A DNA stretch of 64,000 bases from Bradyrhizobium sp. WBAH42 (GTDB lineage: Bacteria; Pseudomonadota; Alphaproteobacteria; Rhizobiales; Xanthobacteraceae). The notes beneath the pieces were generated by a model that saw nothing but the letters and a program-made list of their open reading frames with translations, was not told the origin of the DNA and ran no database searches. The translations under genes and the position numbers were made by a program. The stretch lies in assembly GCF_024585265.1 (NCBI RefSeq), contig NZ_CP036533.1, positions 4,907,001-4,971,000 of the forward strand, written 5' to 3'. Positions 56,130 through 64,000 of this stretch are shown one piece after another (within the stretch, counting starts at the first letter, position 1; the number at the start of each line of letters is the position of its first letter).

Positions 56130-57131
56130 CTACAGCGTTGCGTTCCAGATCGCGGGGATCCAGCGATAGCCGGAGCCGTCCTTTTCCTTCTCGACCCGGA
56201 CGAGACCGGGGAAGGCGGCGTGGAAGGCCTGGATCGGCATCTTCTCGGCAATCGCCATGTCGTAGAGCTTGCGCCGCGTCTGCTGTGCCAGCGGTTTGTC
56301 GACATCGGATGCGATGTTCCATTCGGGATGCTTCACGAACAGGAACGCTGCGCCCGCGGTGATATCCACCTGTACAAGCACCTTCTCGGCGCCGGAGGCG
56401 ACGACAAAGGAATTGTGGCCCGGCGTGTGGCCGGGGCTAGCCACCGAGGTGATACCGGGCGCGACCTCCTTGCCGGCCTCGTATTGCGTCACCTTGCGAC
56501 CGAGCGCATCGAACACGCGGCGGATGTTCTTGAAATTGTTCTCGAGGATCGGATTGCCCATTCCCTTGCTCATCTCGCCGTCGTCCATCCAGAACTTCCA
56601 TTCCGCCGCCGGCACCATGATCTCGGCATTGGGGAAGGCGGGCTTGTTCTCGGCTGCCAGCAGGCCGTTGATGTGGTCGCCATGGAAGTGGGAGATGATG
56701 ACGGTGTCGATCGCCGCGCGGTCGATGCTTGCGGCTGCCAGGTTGTTGTGGAACTGGCCGACCTTGCCCTTGGTCTGCGCGAACTGGTCGGGCCCAAGAC
56801 CCGTGTCGATGACGACGAGCTTCGGTCCGGTGTTGACGACCACGGGGTTGAATGTGTGGGTGACCTTGTCGGTCGGCAGGTGATGTTCGGCGAAGATCTT
56901 GTTGATGTCGTCCTTGCTGGCACCGGCCGCGTAATTGTCGGTCAAATTGACGGTGGCAACGCCGTCGCAGACCACCGTGACCTGATGGGTGCCGACATTG
57001 TAGCGATAAAAGCTCGCATTCTGCTTTTCGGCCGGGGGCGCGGCGGCGCTCGCGGGAGAGGTCTTCACGAAGGGCAGGAGCGCCGAGGCGGCGGCACCGG
57101 CCAGCGTAGCGCGACGTGTGATCTCGGTCAT
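56130..57131 (-). CDS. Tat-exported metallo-beta-lactamase-fold hydrolase
   Basis: 333 residues. The leader MTEITRRATLAGAAASALLP has the Tat-like R-R and an A-S-A-A cleavage zone. Metal-binding motif in SHFHGDHINGLL (HxHxDH) and a further His in SPGHTPGHNSF; the bridging aspartate position is in VQVDITAG, and the last His in QAFHAAFPG. Function in the periplasm is unknown: lactonase, quorum quenching or sulfatase-type enzymes share the fold. ATG at 57129-57131 gives the leader. It converges with dedA. Confidence 0.87.
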   Translation of the reverse strand: MTEITRRATLAGAAASALLPFVKTSPASAAAPPAEKQNASFYRYNVGTHQVTVVCDGVATVNLTDNYAAGASKDDINKIFAEHHLPTDKVTHTFNPVVVNTGPKLVVIDTGLGPDQFAQTKGKVGQFHNNLAAASIDRAAIDTVIISHFHGDHINGLLAAENKPAFPNAEIMVPAAEWKFWMDDGEMSKGMGNPILENNFKNIRRVFDALGRKVTQYEAGKEVAPGITSVASPGHTPGHNSFVVASGAEKVLVQVDITAGAAFLFVKHPEWNIASDVDKPLAQQTRRKLYDMAIAEKMPIQAFHAAFPGLVRVEKEKDGSGYRWIPAIWNATL

Positions 57132-57344
57132 GACGATGTCCTGAGGCTGGGTTGCGAAAGGGAGGACCCGGCGAGGTTGTGGCCCGCCGGTCATTCTCGG
57201 GAACACCCACGCTTAAGGGAAATTCCGCTGCAAGCCGATGACATCCGTGCGGCAACGTGCCGTCCCGTCACCAGTGCGGCAACGTGCCGTCACCAGTGCG
57301 GCATTGTGGCGGTCGGCCCCGGCATCCCGCGAGCCGATTTGGAC

Positions 57345-57372
57345 TTGACCCTGGAACCCGCAGGCCTTATAG
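57345..57372 (+). promoter_or_regulatory. Promoter upstream of the arginine-rich uORF and paiB-like/argC operon
   Basis: TTGACC (57345-57350), 16-base spacer, TTATAG (57367-57372). The expected start of transcription is about 57379-57382, right at the ATG of the uORF (57382). This would make the uORF mRNA leaderless or nearly so. Confidence 0.55.
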
Positions 57373-57381
57373 CCGCGCGCC

Positions 57382-57459
57382 ATGATCAACGCCGCGACCA
57401 TCCTGTTCGCTCGCCGCCGCCGCCGCAGCTTAGCGGTTTGGGCGGTCGATCGCGTTTGA
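57382..57459 (+). CDS. Possible leaderless leader peptide with five consecutive Arg codons
   Basis: 25 residues from MINAATILFA, then five Arg in a row (all CGC, 57412-57426), SLAVWAVDRV and TGA. It is 102 bases before the start of the paiB-like gene, whose operon includes argC. Leader peptides rich in the regulated amino acid are typical of attenuation, and rhizobial trpL is leaderless in the same way. The CGC run is also GC-rich low complexity, so it could be chance. No clear terminator hairpin with T-run was found in 57460-57560. Confidence 0.4.
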   Translation: MINAATILFARRRRRSLAVWAVDRV

Positions 57460-57561
57460 GATCATCGTCTTTGCCGCTGGACCCGATCCGCGGCATCCTC
57501 TCTCCTGTCAGCGCGATCTGATCCGGCGGCCCCCCCCGAGGAGGCCCAGCAGGAGACCACG

Positions 57562-58230
57562 ATGTACACGCCACCCTTTTTCAAGCAGGACCGCGCCGCG
57601 AGCCTGAAATTCGCCGAGGAGCGCGGCTTCGGCACCATGTGCGCGTTCGACGGCAGGAAGCCGATCGCCTCGCCATTGCCGTTCTATTTGACCTATGCCG
57701 CAGACGGCACGCCGCAGGCCGCGTTTCATCTCGCCCGTCACAATCCGCTGCTAAAGCAGGCGGGCGGCGATGCGTCGTGGCTGCTCGCGGTCAACGGCCC
57801 CGATGCCTATGTATCGCCGGACTGGTACGTCTCGCCGGATCAGGTTCCGACCTGGCTCTACCAATCGGTGCATCTGAGCGGTCCAGTACGGCCGTTGTCG
57901 GATGAGGAGCTCGCGGTGCAGGTCGACACGCTCAGCGACAAGTTCGAGAATTGGCTGCTGCCGAAGAAGCCATGGACCTCGGACAAGATGACGGCGGGCC
58001 GGCTGGAAGCGATGAAGAAGGGAATCGTGGGTCTGGTCATGACGATTGAAGAGGTCGAGGGCAGCTTCAAGCTCAACCAGCACAAGTCCGACGCCGACTA
58101 TACGGCGATCGCCAATGCGCTCGGCGCGCAGCCCGCGGCCGACGCCAGGAAAATCGCGCAACTGATGCAGGACGTGAGGCCGGAAGCCTTTGCGGCCGAG
58201 ACCAACAAGCTCGAAAGGAGCGTTCCATGA
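57562..58230 (+). CDS. FMN-binding negative transcriptional regulator family protein (PaiB-like)
   Basis: 222 residues of the PaiB/FMN_bind_2 family. Typical parts: MYTPPFFKQDRAASLKFAEE at the N-terminus, CAFDGRKPIASPLPFYLTY, YVSPDWYVSPDQVPTWLYQS in the middle and EGSFKLNQHKSDADYTAI toward the C-terminus. The family binds FMN-like cofactors; PaiB of Bacillus is linked to protease gene control. The role here is unknown. RBS-like GGAG precedes ATG 57562. It overlaps argC by four bases (ATGA). Confidence 0.9.
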   Translation: MYTPPFFKQDRAASLKFAEERGFGTMCAFDGRKPIASPLPFYLTYAADGTPQAAFHLARHNPLLKQAGGDASWLLAVNGPDAYVSPDWYVSPDQVPTWLYQSVHLSGPVRPLSDEELAVQVDTLSDKFENWLLPKKPWTSDKMTAGRLEAMKKGIVGLVMTIEEVEGSFKLNQHKSDADYTAIANALGAQPAADARKIAQLMQDVRPEAFAAETNKLERSVP

Positions 58231-59210
58231 GCCTCACCGAAACCACGAAAGCCCCGATCACCGGCGCGGCCAAGAAGCCCGCCACCGTCTTCGTCGACGG
58301 CGGCTCCGGCACCACCGGGCTCGGCATCAACGAGCGGTTGAAGCTCCAGAGCGACGTTGCGGTCAAGACCATCGCCGACGACAAGCGCAAGGATCCGGCC
58401 GCCAAGAAGGCACTGATGGAGGAGGTGGATCTCGTCATCCTCTGCCTGCCCGACGACGCCGCCAAGGAAACCGTTGCCCTGGTCGACAGCATGGGCAATC
58501 AAGGGCCGAAGGTGCTGGATGCCTCGACCGCCTACCGGGTCGCGCCGGACTGGGCTTACGGCTTTCCGGAGCTGACGCCGGACCAGGCCGGCAAGATCAA
58601 GGCCGCGAAGAAGGTCTCCAATCCCGGCTGCTATCCGACCGGCGCGATCGCGCTGTTGCGGCCGATCGTCGATGCTGGCCTGCTGCCATCGGATTATCCC
58701 GTCACCGTCAACGCGGTGAGCGGCTATTCCGGCGGCGGCAAGTCGATGATCGCAAGCTTCGAGGATGGCAGCGCGCCGTCCTTCGAGCTCTACGGCCTCG
58801 GCTTCGAGCACAAGCATCTGCCGGAGATGCAGCTCTATTCGAACCTGACGCGGCGGCCGATCTTCATCCCCTCGGTCGGCAACTATCGACAGGGCATGCT
58901 GGTTTCGGTGCCGCTCCAGCTCGACACGCTGCCGGGCAAGCCTGGCGGCGCCGACCTGCAGGCGGCGATGGCGAAGCGTTACGCCGGCTCGAAATACGTC
59001 AAGGTGATGCCGCTGCAGAGCGAGGCGAGCAAGGGCGGCCGGCTCGAGCCGGAGGCGCTCAACGAGACCAACATGCTCGAGCTCTACGTCTTCGCCAGCG
59101 ACAAATATCACCAGGCGCTACTGGTCGCCCGGCTCGACAATCTCGGCAAGGGCGCATCCGGTGCAGCGGTGCAGAACATGCGGCTGATGCTGGGACTGCC
59201 GGAGGAGTAG
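58227..59210 (+). CDS. argC: N-acetyl-gamma-glutamyl-phosphate reductase (type 2)
   Basis: NADPH enzyme of arginine biosynthesis that reduces N-acetylglutamyl-phosphate to the semialdehyde. 327 residues. The Rossmann start FVDGGSGTTGLGINERLKLQ is the type 2 (short) form; the catalytic cysteine is in SNPGCYPTGAIALLRP. Downstream motif AVSGYSGGGKSM is conserved in ArgC. The start overlaps the paiB-like gene (ATGA), so expression is linked. No other arg gene is adjacent. Confidence 0.93.
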   Translation: MSLTETTKAPITGAAKKPATVFVDGGSGTTGLGINERLKLQSDVAVKTIADDKRKDPAAKKALMEEVDLVILCLPDDAAKETVALVDSMGNQGPKVLDASTAYRVAPDWAYGFPELTPDQAGKIKAAKKVSNPGCYPTGAIALLRPIVDAGLLPSDYPVTVNAVSGYSGGGKSMIASFEDGSAPSFELYGLGFEHKHLPEMQLYSNLTRRPIFIPSVGNYRQGMLVSVPLQLDTLPGKPGGADLQAAMAKRYAGSKYVKVMPLQSEASKGGRLEPEALNETNMLELYVFASDKYHQALLVARLDNLGKGASGAAVQNMRLMLGLPEE

Positions 59211-59216
59211 GGCAGT

Positions 59217-59356
59217 CTCGTGTCCCGGACGCGGTGCAGCGCTTAGCGCTGCTCCGCAGAGCCGGGACCCATAACACGACAAGCGAAAGCAAGACCATGG
59301 GCCCCGGCTCTGCAGCGCACCGCCAAGAGGCGTTGCACTGCGTCCGGGGCACAAGC
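59217..59356. repeat. Long nested palindromic repeat, family C copy 2
   Basis: Starts CTCGTGTCCCGGACGC and ends with its imperfect complement CGTCCGGGGCAC near 59341-59352; the inner GCAGAGCCGGGACCC / GGGCCCCGGCTCTGC pair is also present. Same family as 41156-41280. Lies between the convergent argC and Omp25-like genes. Confidence 0.85.
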
Positions 59357-60124
59357 TCAGTACTTCGCGACGAGCGGCCCGCCGAACCGGTAGTTGATGC
59401 GGGCGGTGATCAGATCGACGTCCTGACCGATCCGATCGGTGCGCGAGAACGTGCCGGCAGGCGCCAGCGCGCCGGTGGAGGTCAGCGTGACGTCGCGCCG
59501 GCCCATGAACAGATGGTCGTATTCGAGGCCGACCGACCAGTTCGGGGCAAAGCCGTACTCGAAGCCGACGCCGACCGCGGCGCCCCAACGAGTCTCGTTG
59601 GCACGGTCGAACTCGGCTCCGGCCAGACCGCCCGTGCCGGCGCCCCGGTAGCGATCGCTGGTGACGGCGGCGCCGCCCTTCACATAGAGTAGCGCGCTGT
59701 TCCAGGCGTAGCCGACCTGGCCGGTGAACAGGCCGAAAGCCTCGATCCGGGTGCGGTTCTCGACGCCGAGAATGGCACTGGCATTCCGGCCATAGAGATC
59801 GGCCCAGTCGCCCTGCGCTTCGAGACCAAACACGAAGGCACTGCTCTGCCAGCGATAGCCCACCTGGCCGCCGGCCACCGCGCCGGTCGCATCATGGCAG
59901 CCTTCGGCAACGCCGGGGCCGAAGCCGGCGATCTGGTCCCAGCACTTGCGCGACGTACCGTATCCGCCATTGGCGCCGATGTAGAAGCCGCTCCAGTCAT
60001 AGATCGCGGCGATCATCGGCGGCGCCTTGGTGTAGGGGCGGGCGGCGAGATCGGCGGCACCGGCCTGCGTCGTGATGGCTGCGAGCGAGAGCGCGCCGAG
60101 CGCGGATGCAATCTTCCAATTCAT
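59357..60124 (-). CDS. Omp25-like outer-membrane beta-barrel protein (copy 3)
   Basis: 255 residues. Signal peptide MNWKIASALGALSLAAITTQ ends before AADLAARPYTKAPPM. The barrel strands include WSGFYIGANGGYGTSRKCWD, GQVGYRWQSSAFVFGLEAQG and the terminal RINYRFGGPLVAKY. Two Cys are present (about 64 and 79), unlike the other copies, which may form a disulfide. Same family as the copies at 49889 and 52022. Confidence 0.9.
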   Translation of the reverse strand: MNWKIASALGALSLAAITTQAGAADLAARPYTKAPPMIAAIYDWSGFYIGANGGYGTSRKCWDQIAGFGPGVAEGCHDATGAVAGGQVGYRWQSSAFVFGLEAQGDWADLYGRNASAILGVENRTRIEAFGLFTGQVGYAWNSALLYVKGGAAVTSDRYRGAGTGGLAGAEFDRANETRWGAAVGVGFEYGFAPNWSVGLEYDHLFMGRRDVTLTSTGALAPAGTFSRTDRIGQDVDLITARINYRFGGPLVAKY

Positions 60125-60330
60125 GTCTGCCCCGAATCAATCAATTGCGATGGGTAAATATAGCTGTGGAAGAACGAGCCAGCGCATTGGCAGAGCGGGC
60201 CGTCGCCGATTCTTCCGGACTGTCATCCTTCGGCAACAGTCTATCGGTCATCCAACCGCTGGTTGCGGCTCGGGGGAACCTGTCTAGCTCGGCACCACCA
60301 GAGCCCGGAACGCGTGCTCGCCAGCACCAG

Positions 60331-61197
60331 CTATGCGGCGACCCATTCCAGCAGCGCGTTTTGTGCGTGAAGCAGGAAAGCCTTTGCGGACGCGCTCTGA
60401 CATATCGGATGGGTCATCGCACTGGCACTAACCTCCTTGCCTCTGGTCACGGGCGGGCAGGGCAGGAAGATGACGTCGCCGCGGCATCGCTCGAGGAGCG
60501 GCGCCGAGATCTGGTATTGAAGGAGCTGATCGGCCCGTGCGCTATCGGGCCAGCAATCCGTGATGATCACATCCGCATCGAGCAAGCCGTCCAGACTGGT
60601 GCTCGTGGCGAAGTGCGGACAGGCGATATCCTTGATGTGCCAGTCTTCCGGATAGATCTGCGTCACCTGGATCGGCAGCGAGATCGAAGCTTCGACCCAA
60701 GACCGCAGAATGTTGGCGTCTGGAGCGACACCGACAACCTTCAGGCCCGCCAGCGATCCGCGCTTGTCACTGACATAGGCGAGATCACCGAGCGTTTCGC
60801 AGGGGTGATTTGATCGCGTTCTGGCGTTGATCACTGGGGCGGTGGCGTGCGCCGCCAGCTCGTGCAGGGTCGATAAGTCCCGGGTGCGCACGATCAGGAT
60901 GTCGAACCAATTGTCGAGATACCTGGCGAGATCAGCCGTCGTCTCGTGGACGTTGAACCTGACCGAAGGCTGCACCGAGATGCCGCCCATGGCCTTCACC
61001 CCGAGATCGAACGCGGTCGTATTCCGCCAGCCGCCATCATCGACGATGAGGGCGACGCGTTTGCCGGCGAGGCTCTGCGGCATGGCGCGGTCCGTCCACG
61101 CTGCCCGCAGCACCTGTGCGCGCGCAACAATGGACAGGATCGAATCGGCATCGAGATCCTGAAACCGGAGAAAGTCCCGGCTGGATTTGCTAGGCAT
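60331..61197 (-). CDS. Transcarbamylase-fold protein (ornithine/aspartate carbamoyltransferase-like), divergent
   Basis: 288 residues from MPSKSSRDFLRFQDLDADSI. The OTC/ATC fold is visible: the HPCQ motif as NHPCETLGDL (about 130-139), the D-V-x-x-T-D segment as DVIITDCWPDS, and the C-terminal F-L-P-C-P-P-V-T-R-G-K-E-V in place of HCLPxxRGxEV. The carbamoyl-phosphate motif S-T-R-T-R is replaced by GGWRNTTAF (about 55-63). So substrate or reaction probably differs. Starts 20 bases after the MAPEG stop, same strand. Confidence 0.8.
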   Translation of the reverse strand: MPSKSSRDFLRFQDLDADSILSIVARAQVLRAAWTDRAMPQSLAGKRVALIVDDGGWRNTTAFDLGVKAMGGISVQPSVRFNVHETTADLARYLDNWFDILIVRTRDLSTLHELAAHATAPVINARTRSNHPCETLGDLAYVSDKRGSLAGLKVVGVAPDANILRSWVEASISLPIQVTQIYPEDWHIKDIACPHFATSTSLDGLLDADVIITDCWPDSARADQLLQYQISAPLLERCRGDVIFLPCPPVTRGKEVSASAMTHPICQSASAKAFLLHAQNALLEWVAA

Positions 61198-61217
61198 GAA
61201 CCCGCATCGGGGCGACT

Positions 61218-61616
61218 TCAAACCAATCCGAAGATCGCCAGCGCCAGCACGGCCTGGGCGAGGAAGCCGACGGTGAAGGCGAGGGTACGGAACACCGGAA
61301 TTCCGAGCGCATACACGATGGTGTGCGCGACGCGCGACCAGAAATAGACGGCGCAGGCGAGCACCGTCCATTTCGTGGAATAGTCGATCGCGTTCAGGAT
61401 CAGCACCAGCGGGGCGAAGATAATGAGGTTCTCGACCGCATTGTCATGCGCGAACATCAGCCGGTTCGCCCATTCCGCCTGCGGCTTGTCGCCCCGCGAG
61501 GGGTTGGCCATGGCACCGCTCAACCCGCGAACCTGGCAGCGGTTGATGATGTAGGGAATCCACAAAACCCCCGTCAGGATCACCGTCAGTGTCAGCCAGA
61601 ACAATTCGCGTGTCAT
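61218..61616 (-). CDS. MAPEG family membrane protein
   Basis: 132 residues with four membrane helices (ELFWLTLTVILTGVLWIPYI, VENLIIFAPLVLILNA, KWTVLACAVYFWSRVAH, FTVGFLAQAVLALAIFGLV). The motif RLMFAHDNAVENLIIFAP is typical of MAPEG, a group related to eicosanoid and glutathione transferases. The reaction in bacteria is unclear. Probably co-transcribed with the transcarbamylase-like gene (20 bases between). Confidence 0.88.
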   Translation of the reverse strand: MTRELFWLTLTVILTGVLWIPYIINRCQVRGLSGAMANPSRGDKPQAEWANRLMFAHDNAVENLIIFAPLVLILNAIDYSTKWTVLACAVYFWSRVAHTIVYALGIPVFRTLAFTVGFLAQAVLALAIFGLV

Positions 61617-61680
61617 AGTGCCGGTCCCCTGTGTCGTCGCTGGATTGAGGCGAGTCTATACGAAAGCGCGGCGGATTCCG

Positions 61681-63489
61681 CTACGCGCGAACTCTGACAT
61701 AGCTGCCGGGCGCGTCCTCGATCGGCGGGAAAGCTTCGCTGCCGACCGCGCGCGCCGGGACTTCCTCGGGATCGAGCTCGCCCAGCCATTGGCGCCAGTC
61801 CGGCCACCACGAGCCCTTGTGCTCCACGGCGCCCTTCATCCACTGCGCGACGTTGACGTTCTTGATGTTGTCGTTGGTCCAATATTGGTACTTGTTCGCG
61901 GCAGGCGGATTGACCACGCCCGCGATGTGGCCCGAGCCGGACAGCACGTATTTCACGGGGCCGCCGAAGAACTGCGAGCCGTACAGCACCGATTCAGCGG
62001 GCGCGATGTGGTCCTCGCGGGTGGCGAGGTTGTAGACGGGCACCTTGACCTTGGAGAGATCGAGCAGGGTGTTCTCGAGCACCATCGTGCCGGTGGAGAG
62101 CCGGTTCTCGAGGTAGCAATTGCGCAGGTAATAGGAATGGTTGGCCTGGGTCATCCGTGTCGCATCGGAGTTCCAGTGCAACAGGTCGAACGCGCTCGGC
62201 TGCTGGCCCTTCAGATAATTGCTGACCACATAGGACCAGATCAGGTCGTTGGAGCGCAGCATGTTGAAGGCCATCGCCATCTTCGAGCCTTCGAGCACGC
62301 CGGCCGTCTTCATGTCGTGCTCGAGCGCTGCGATCTGCTCCTCGTCGACGAACACGAGGAGGTCACCCGCATGGGTGAAGTCGACTTGCGCCGCGAAGAA
62401 CGTCGCCGAACTCACGCGCTGGCGGCGCTTCTCGGCAAGCCAGGCCAGCGTGGTCGCGAGCATGGTGCCGCCGACGCAATAGCCGGCGGTGTGCACCTTC
62501 ATCTCGCCGGTGACCTTCTCGATCACGTCCATCGCCGTGAGCGGGCCTTCCTTCATGTAGTCTTCCCAGCCCTTGGTGCCGAGCCGCTTGTCGGGATTGA
62601 CCCATGAGACCACGAACACGGTGATGCCCTGGTCGACGCACCACTTGATGTAGGATTTCTCCGGCTTGAGATCGAGGATGTAGAACTTGTTGATCCAGGG
62701 CGGCACGATCAGGAGCGGGGTGCGCAGCACCTTCTCCGTCGTCGGCGAATACTGGATCAGCTGCATCATCTCGTTCTGGTAAATCACCTTGCCCGGCGTC
62801 GTCGCCATGTTGACGCCGACGACGAGATTGTCCGGGTTGGACTGGCGGATCTTCAGCATGCCCTTGCCGGCGGCGATGTCCTCGGCCAGCATCTTCAGGC
62901 CGCGCGCGAGGTTCTCGCCGCTGGACGCCACCGTCTCGCGCAGCACCTCGGGATTGGTCAGCACGAAGTTCGACGGCGAGAGCGCGTTGGTGACCTGCTG
63001 GACGTAGAAGTCGGCCTTGCGGCGCGTGTTCGGATCGAGCCCTTCGGCGTCGCGCACCAGCTCCTGCGCCCATTTGGTCGTGAGCAGATAGAGCTGCATG
63101 ACGAAGTCGAAGAACTGGTTCGACTTCCACTCCGGATCGGCGAAGCGCTTGTCGCGCGGCGAGGGCGCGATCGCCGGCTCGGCGTTCTGACCGGCCATGC
63201 GGCGCGCCGCCGAGCCCCATAGGTCGAGATAGTCCTTGGCGAGCTTGGTCTGCAGATCGGACGAGCGCGAGGAGTCCGACAGCCAGTATTCGGCGACCGC
63301 GGTGAAGGTCTTGACCATCTCCGTGAGCTCGGGCGGCGGGCGGTCCTGCACCTCGCCGCTCTCGCGCGGCTTGAGGTAGGCGGCGAGCGCCTTGCCGCCG
63401 CTCTCCATCGCCCGCGCGACGTTCATCGCGAAGGCTTCGGCATCGAACTTCGTCTCGGGTTTCGGCGTATCGGTCGTGGCCATACTCAT
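61681..63489 (-). CDS. phaC: Class I poly(3-hydroxyalkanoate) synthase
   Basis: Polymerises 3-hydroxyacyl-CoA to PHA granules in the cytoplasm. 602 residues. The lipase-like box is GYCVGGTMLA with nucleophile about C338, the catalytic aspartate in ATREDHIAPAESV and histidine in GSGHIAGVVN. The N-terminal domain is ~220 residues, with NPEVLRETVASSGENLARGL (class I). Two in-frame ATG codons at the start (63489, 63483) leave a two-residue ambiguity. No phaR or phasin gene is adjacent. Confidence 0.95.
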   Translation of the reverse strand: MSMATTDTPKPETKFDAEAFAMNVARAMESGGKALAAYLKPRESGEVQDRPPPELTEMVKTFTAVAEYWLSDSSRSSDLQTKLAKDYLDLWGSAARRMAGQNAEPAIAPSPRDKRFADPEWKSNQFFDFVMQLYLLTTKWAQELVRDAEGLDPNTRRKADFYVQQVTNALSPSNFVLTNPEVLRETVASSGENLARGLKMLAEDIAAGKGMLKIRQSNPDNLVVGVNMATTPGKVIYQNEMMQLIQYSPTTEKVLRTPLLIVPPWINKFYILDLKPEKSYIKWCVDQGITVFVVSWVNPDKRLGTKGWEDYMKEGPLTAMDVIEKVTGEMKVHTAGYCVGGTMLATTLAWLAEKRRQRVSSATFFAAQVDFTHAGDLLVFVDEEQIAALEHDMKTAGVLEGSKMAMAFNMLRSNDLIWSYVVSNYLKGQQPSAFDLLHWNSDATRMTQANHSYYLRNCYLENRLSTGTMVLENTLLDLSKVKVPVYNLATREDHIAPAESVLYGSQFFGGPVKYVLSGSGHIAGVVNPPAANKYQYWTNDNIKNVNVAQWMKGAVEHKGSWWPDWRQWLGELDPEEVPARAVGSEAFPPIEDAPGSYVRVRA

Positions 63490-63743
63490 GAGCAGAACAG
63501 TAACGATTCATTCCGTATTCGTCACCGCGAAGCTCGCATGTTTGACGTTAAACACTCTCGAAGATGTGTTGCACTGCGACAAATCTTCTTGGTTCCGTCA
63601 CAATCGGGCCGCACGTCTCGGTTTGTTGGGCATCGGCTGTTTTCTCGCTCCTACCATTTTGGGCAGCAATGGTTTGAGCTTGGGCGCGGTCTTGGGTAAG
63701 CTTGCCCGGGGCCGTGCTTTGGGACGAGTAGGGGATTTCCCAA
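63490..63743. other. Divergent intergenic region between phaC and a lipoprotein gene
   Basis: No supported coding frame. The phaC promoter must lie within its left part. A TTG-N8-CAA FNR/FixK-like sequence at 63569-63582 is too weak to call. Confidence 0.4.
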
Positions 63744-64000
63744 GTGTTGGCGGTATGGGACCTGCAAAAGACGCTGCCGATCTGCGGCGCGGTGCTGATC
63801 GCGGCGCTCGCCCTGGGCGGGTGTTCGAGCCAGTTCGCGGATCTGGCGCCTGCGGATGCGCCGCCGCGTGCCAGGGAGCCCGGCACCTATCTGCCGGTGC
63901 ACGATCTGCCGCCGGATCGCGATCAGGCGATCATCCCGCTGGAGCAGCGCGCCAAGATCGAAGCCGAGCTCGCCGCCGCGCGCGACCGCCAGGCCGCTGC
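63744..64000 (+). CDS. Lipoprotein of unknown function (partial, 3' end outside window)
   Basis: Starts at GTG 63744 (LAVWDLQKTLPICGAVLIAA), with TTG 63747 as alternative. A lipobox LALGGC ends at Cys27, so the protein is a lipoprotein (SSQFADLAPADAPPRAREPG next). Visible mature part is Pro/Ala/Arg-rich; LPVHDLPPDRDQAIIPLEQR is followed by a charged helix KIEAELAAARDRQA. GGGGA lies about nine bases upstream of GTG. Divergent from phaC. Family not recognised. Confidence 0.7.
   Translation, partial: MLAVWDLQKTLPICGAVLIAALALGGCSSQFADLAPADAPPRAREPGTYLPVHDLPPDRDQAIIPLEQRAKIEAELAAARDRQAA

Noticed and set aside
57248..57307. Direct repeat of a CAACGTGCCGTC / ACCAGTGCGGC unit
   Set aside because: Only about two and a half imperfect copies of a ~22-bp unit and no clear relation to a gene; noted but not called as an element.
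63569..63582. TTG-N8-CAA FNR/FixK-like site upstream of phaC
   Set aside because: Only six defined bases match; several such sites are expected by chance in 64 kb.

Overview
The window is 64 kb of GC-rich chromosome from an alphaproteobacterium of the Bradyrhizobium/Nitrobacteraceae type. This rests on gene content and style: an RNase E with a large insertion, a suf cluster ordered desulfurase-sufB-C-D-S-T-A, three Omp25-like barrels, a class I PHA synthase, lone Tat-exported ABC binding proteins of the MRRRDF type, CtrA-type boxes, and intergenic palindromes typical of that group. Species was not determined. No rRNA, tRNA, complete insertion sequence or CRISPR array was seen.

Layout. 1-9694 is conserved core: rne (cut by the window edge), the division amidase amiC, penicillin-binding protein 1A, prfB with an intact programmed +1 frameshift, and a beta-hydroxyacid dehydrogenase-like gene. 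9695-16814 is an accessory stretch with small orphan genes, AT-richer segments and degenerate repeats. It holds an SRAP DNA-crosslink protein paired with a zinc-ribbon protein, an ATP-dependent DNA ligase, a DUF3606 protein, a HEPN-like protein, a phage-like gene pair behind a structured leader, and DUF6678- and DUF7660-like proteins. 16815-25721 returns to envelope genes (M23 peptidase, AsmA-like giant, chemoreceptor, DoxX) plus a peroxiredoxin with a histone-like tail. 25943-34137 has an MFS carrier, tyrS and anmK (divergent), a GST-SugE operon behind a triple operator, a hydrolase, and a divergent LytTR regulator/acyltransferase pair. 34190-41139 is the Fe-S cluster assembly operon. 41290-48309 holds a TfoX-like protein, a GGDEF cyclase, an RhlE-type helicase, an AraC regulator, a secreted caspase-like protein and two small secreted proteins. 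48463-64000 holds a flavin monooxygenase, three Omp25-like barrels, an SDR, parE with a decayed copy of its own 3' end beside it, DedA, a Tat-exported metallo-beta-lactamase-fold protein, a paiB-like/argC operon preceded by a possible leaderless arginine-rich leader ORF, a divergent transcarbamylase, MAPEG, phaC and the start of a lipoprotein gene.

How the genes work together. Several neighbours form functional units: amiC, PBP1A, the M23 peptidase and anmK act on peptidoglycan; the suf genes build and deliver Fe-S clusters; GST plus SugE look like an inducible detoxification unit; SRAP, the zinc-ribbon protein and the ligase suggest DNA-damage handling. The most interesting signals are regulatory or architectural: the arginine-rich uORF before argC, the histidine-rich insert in RNase E, the three ATGCA-NN-TGCAT operators, the CtrA box before amiC, the promoter-like/hairpin element at 15048-15144, the parE relic, and two unrelated enzymes with lysine-rich tails.
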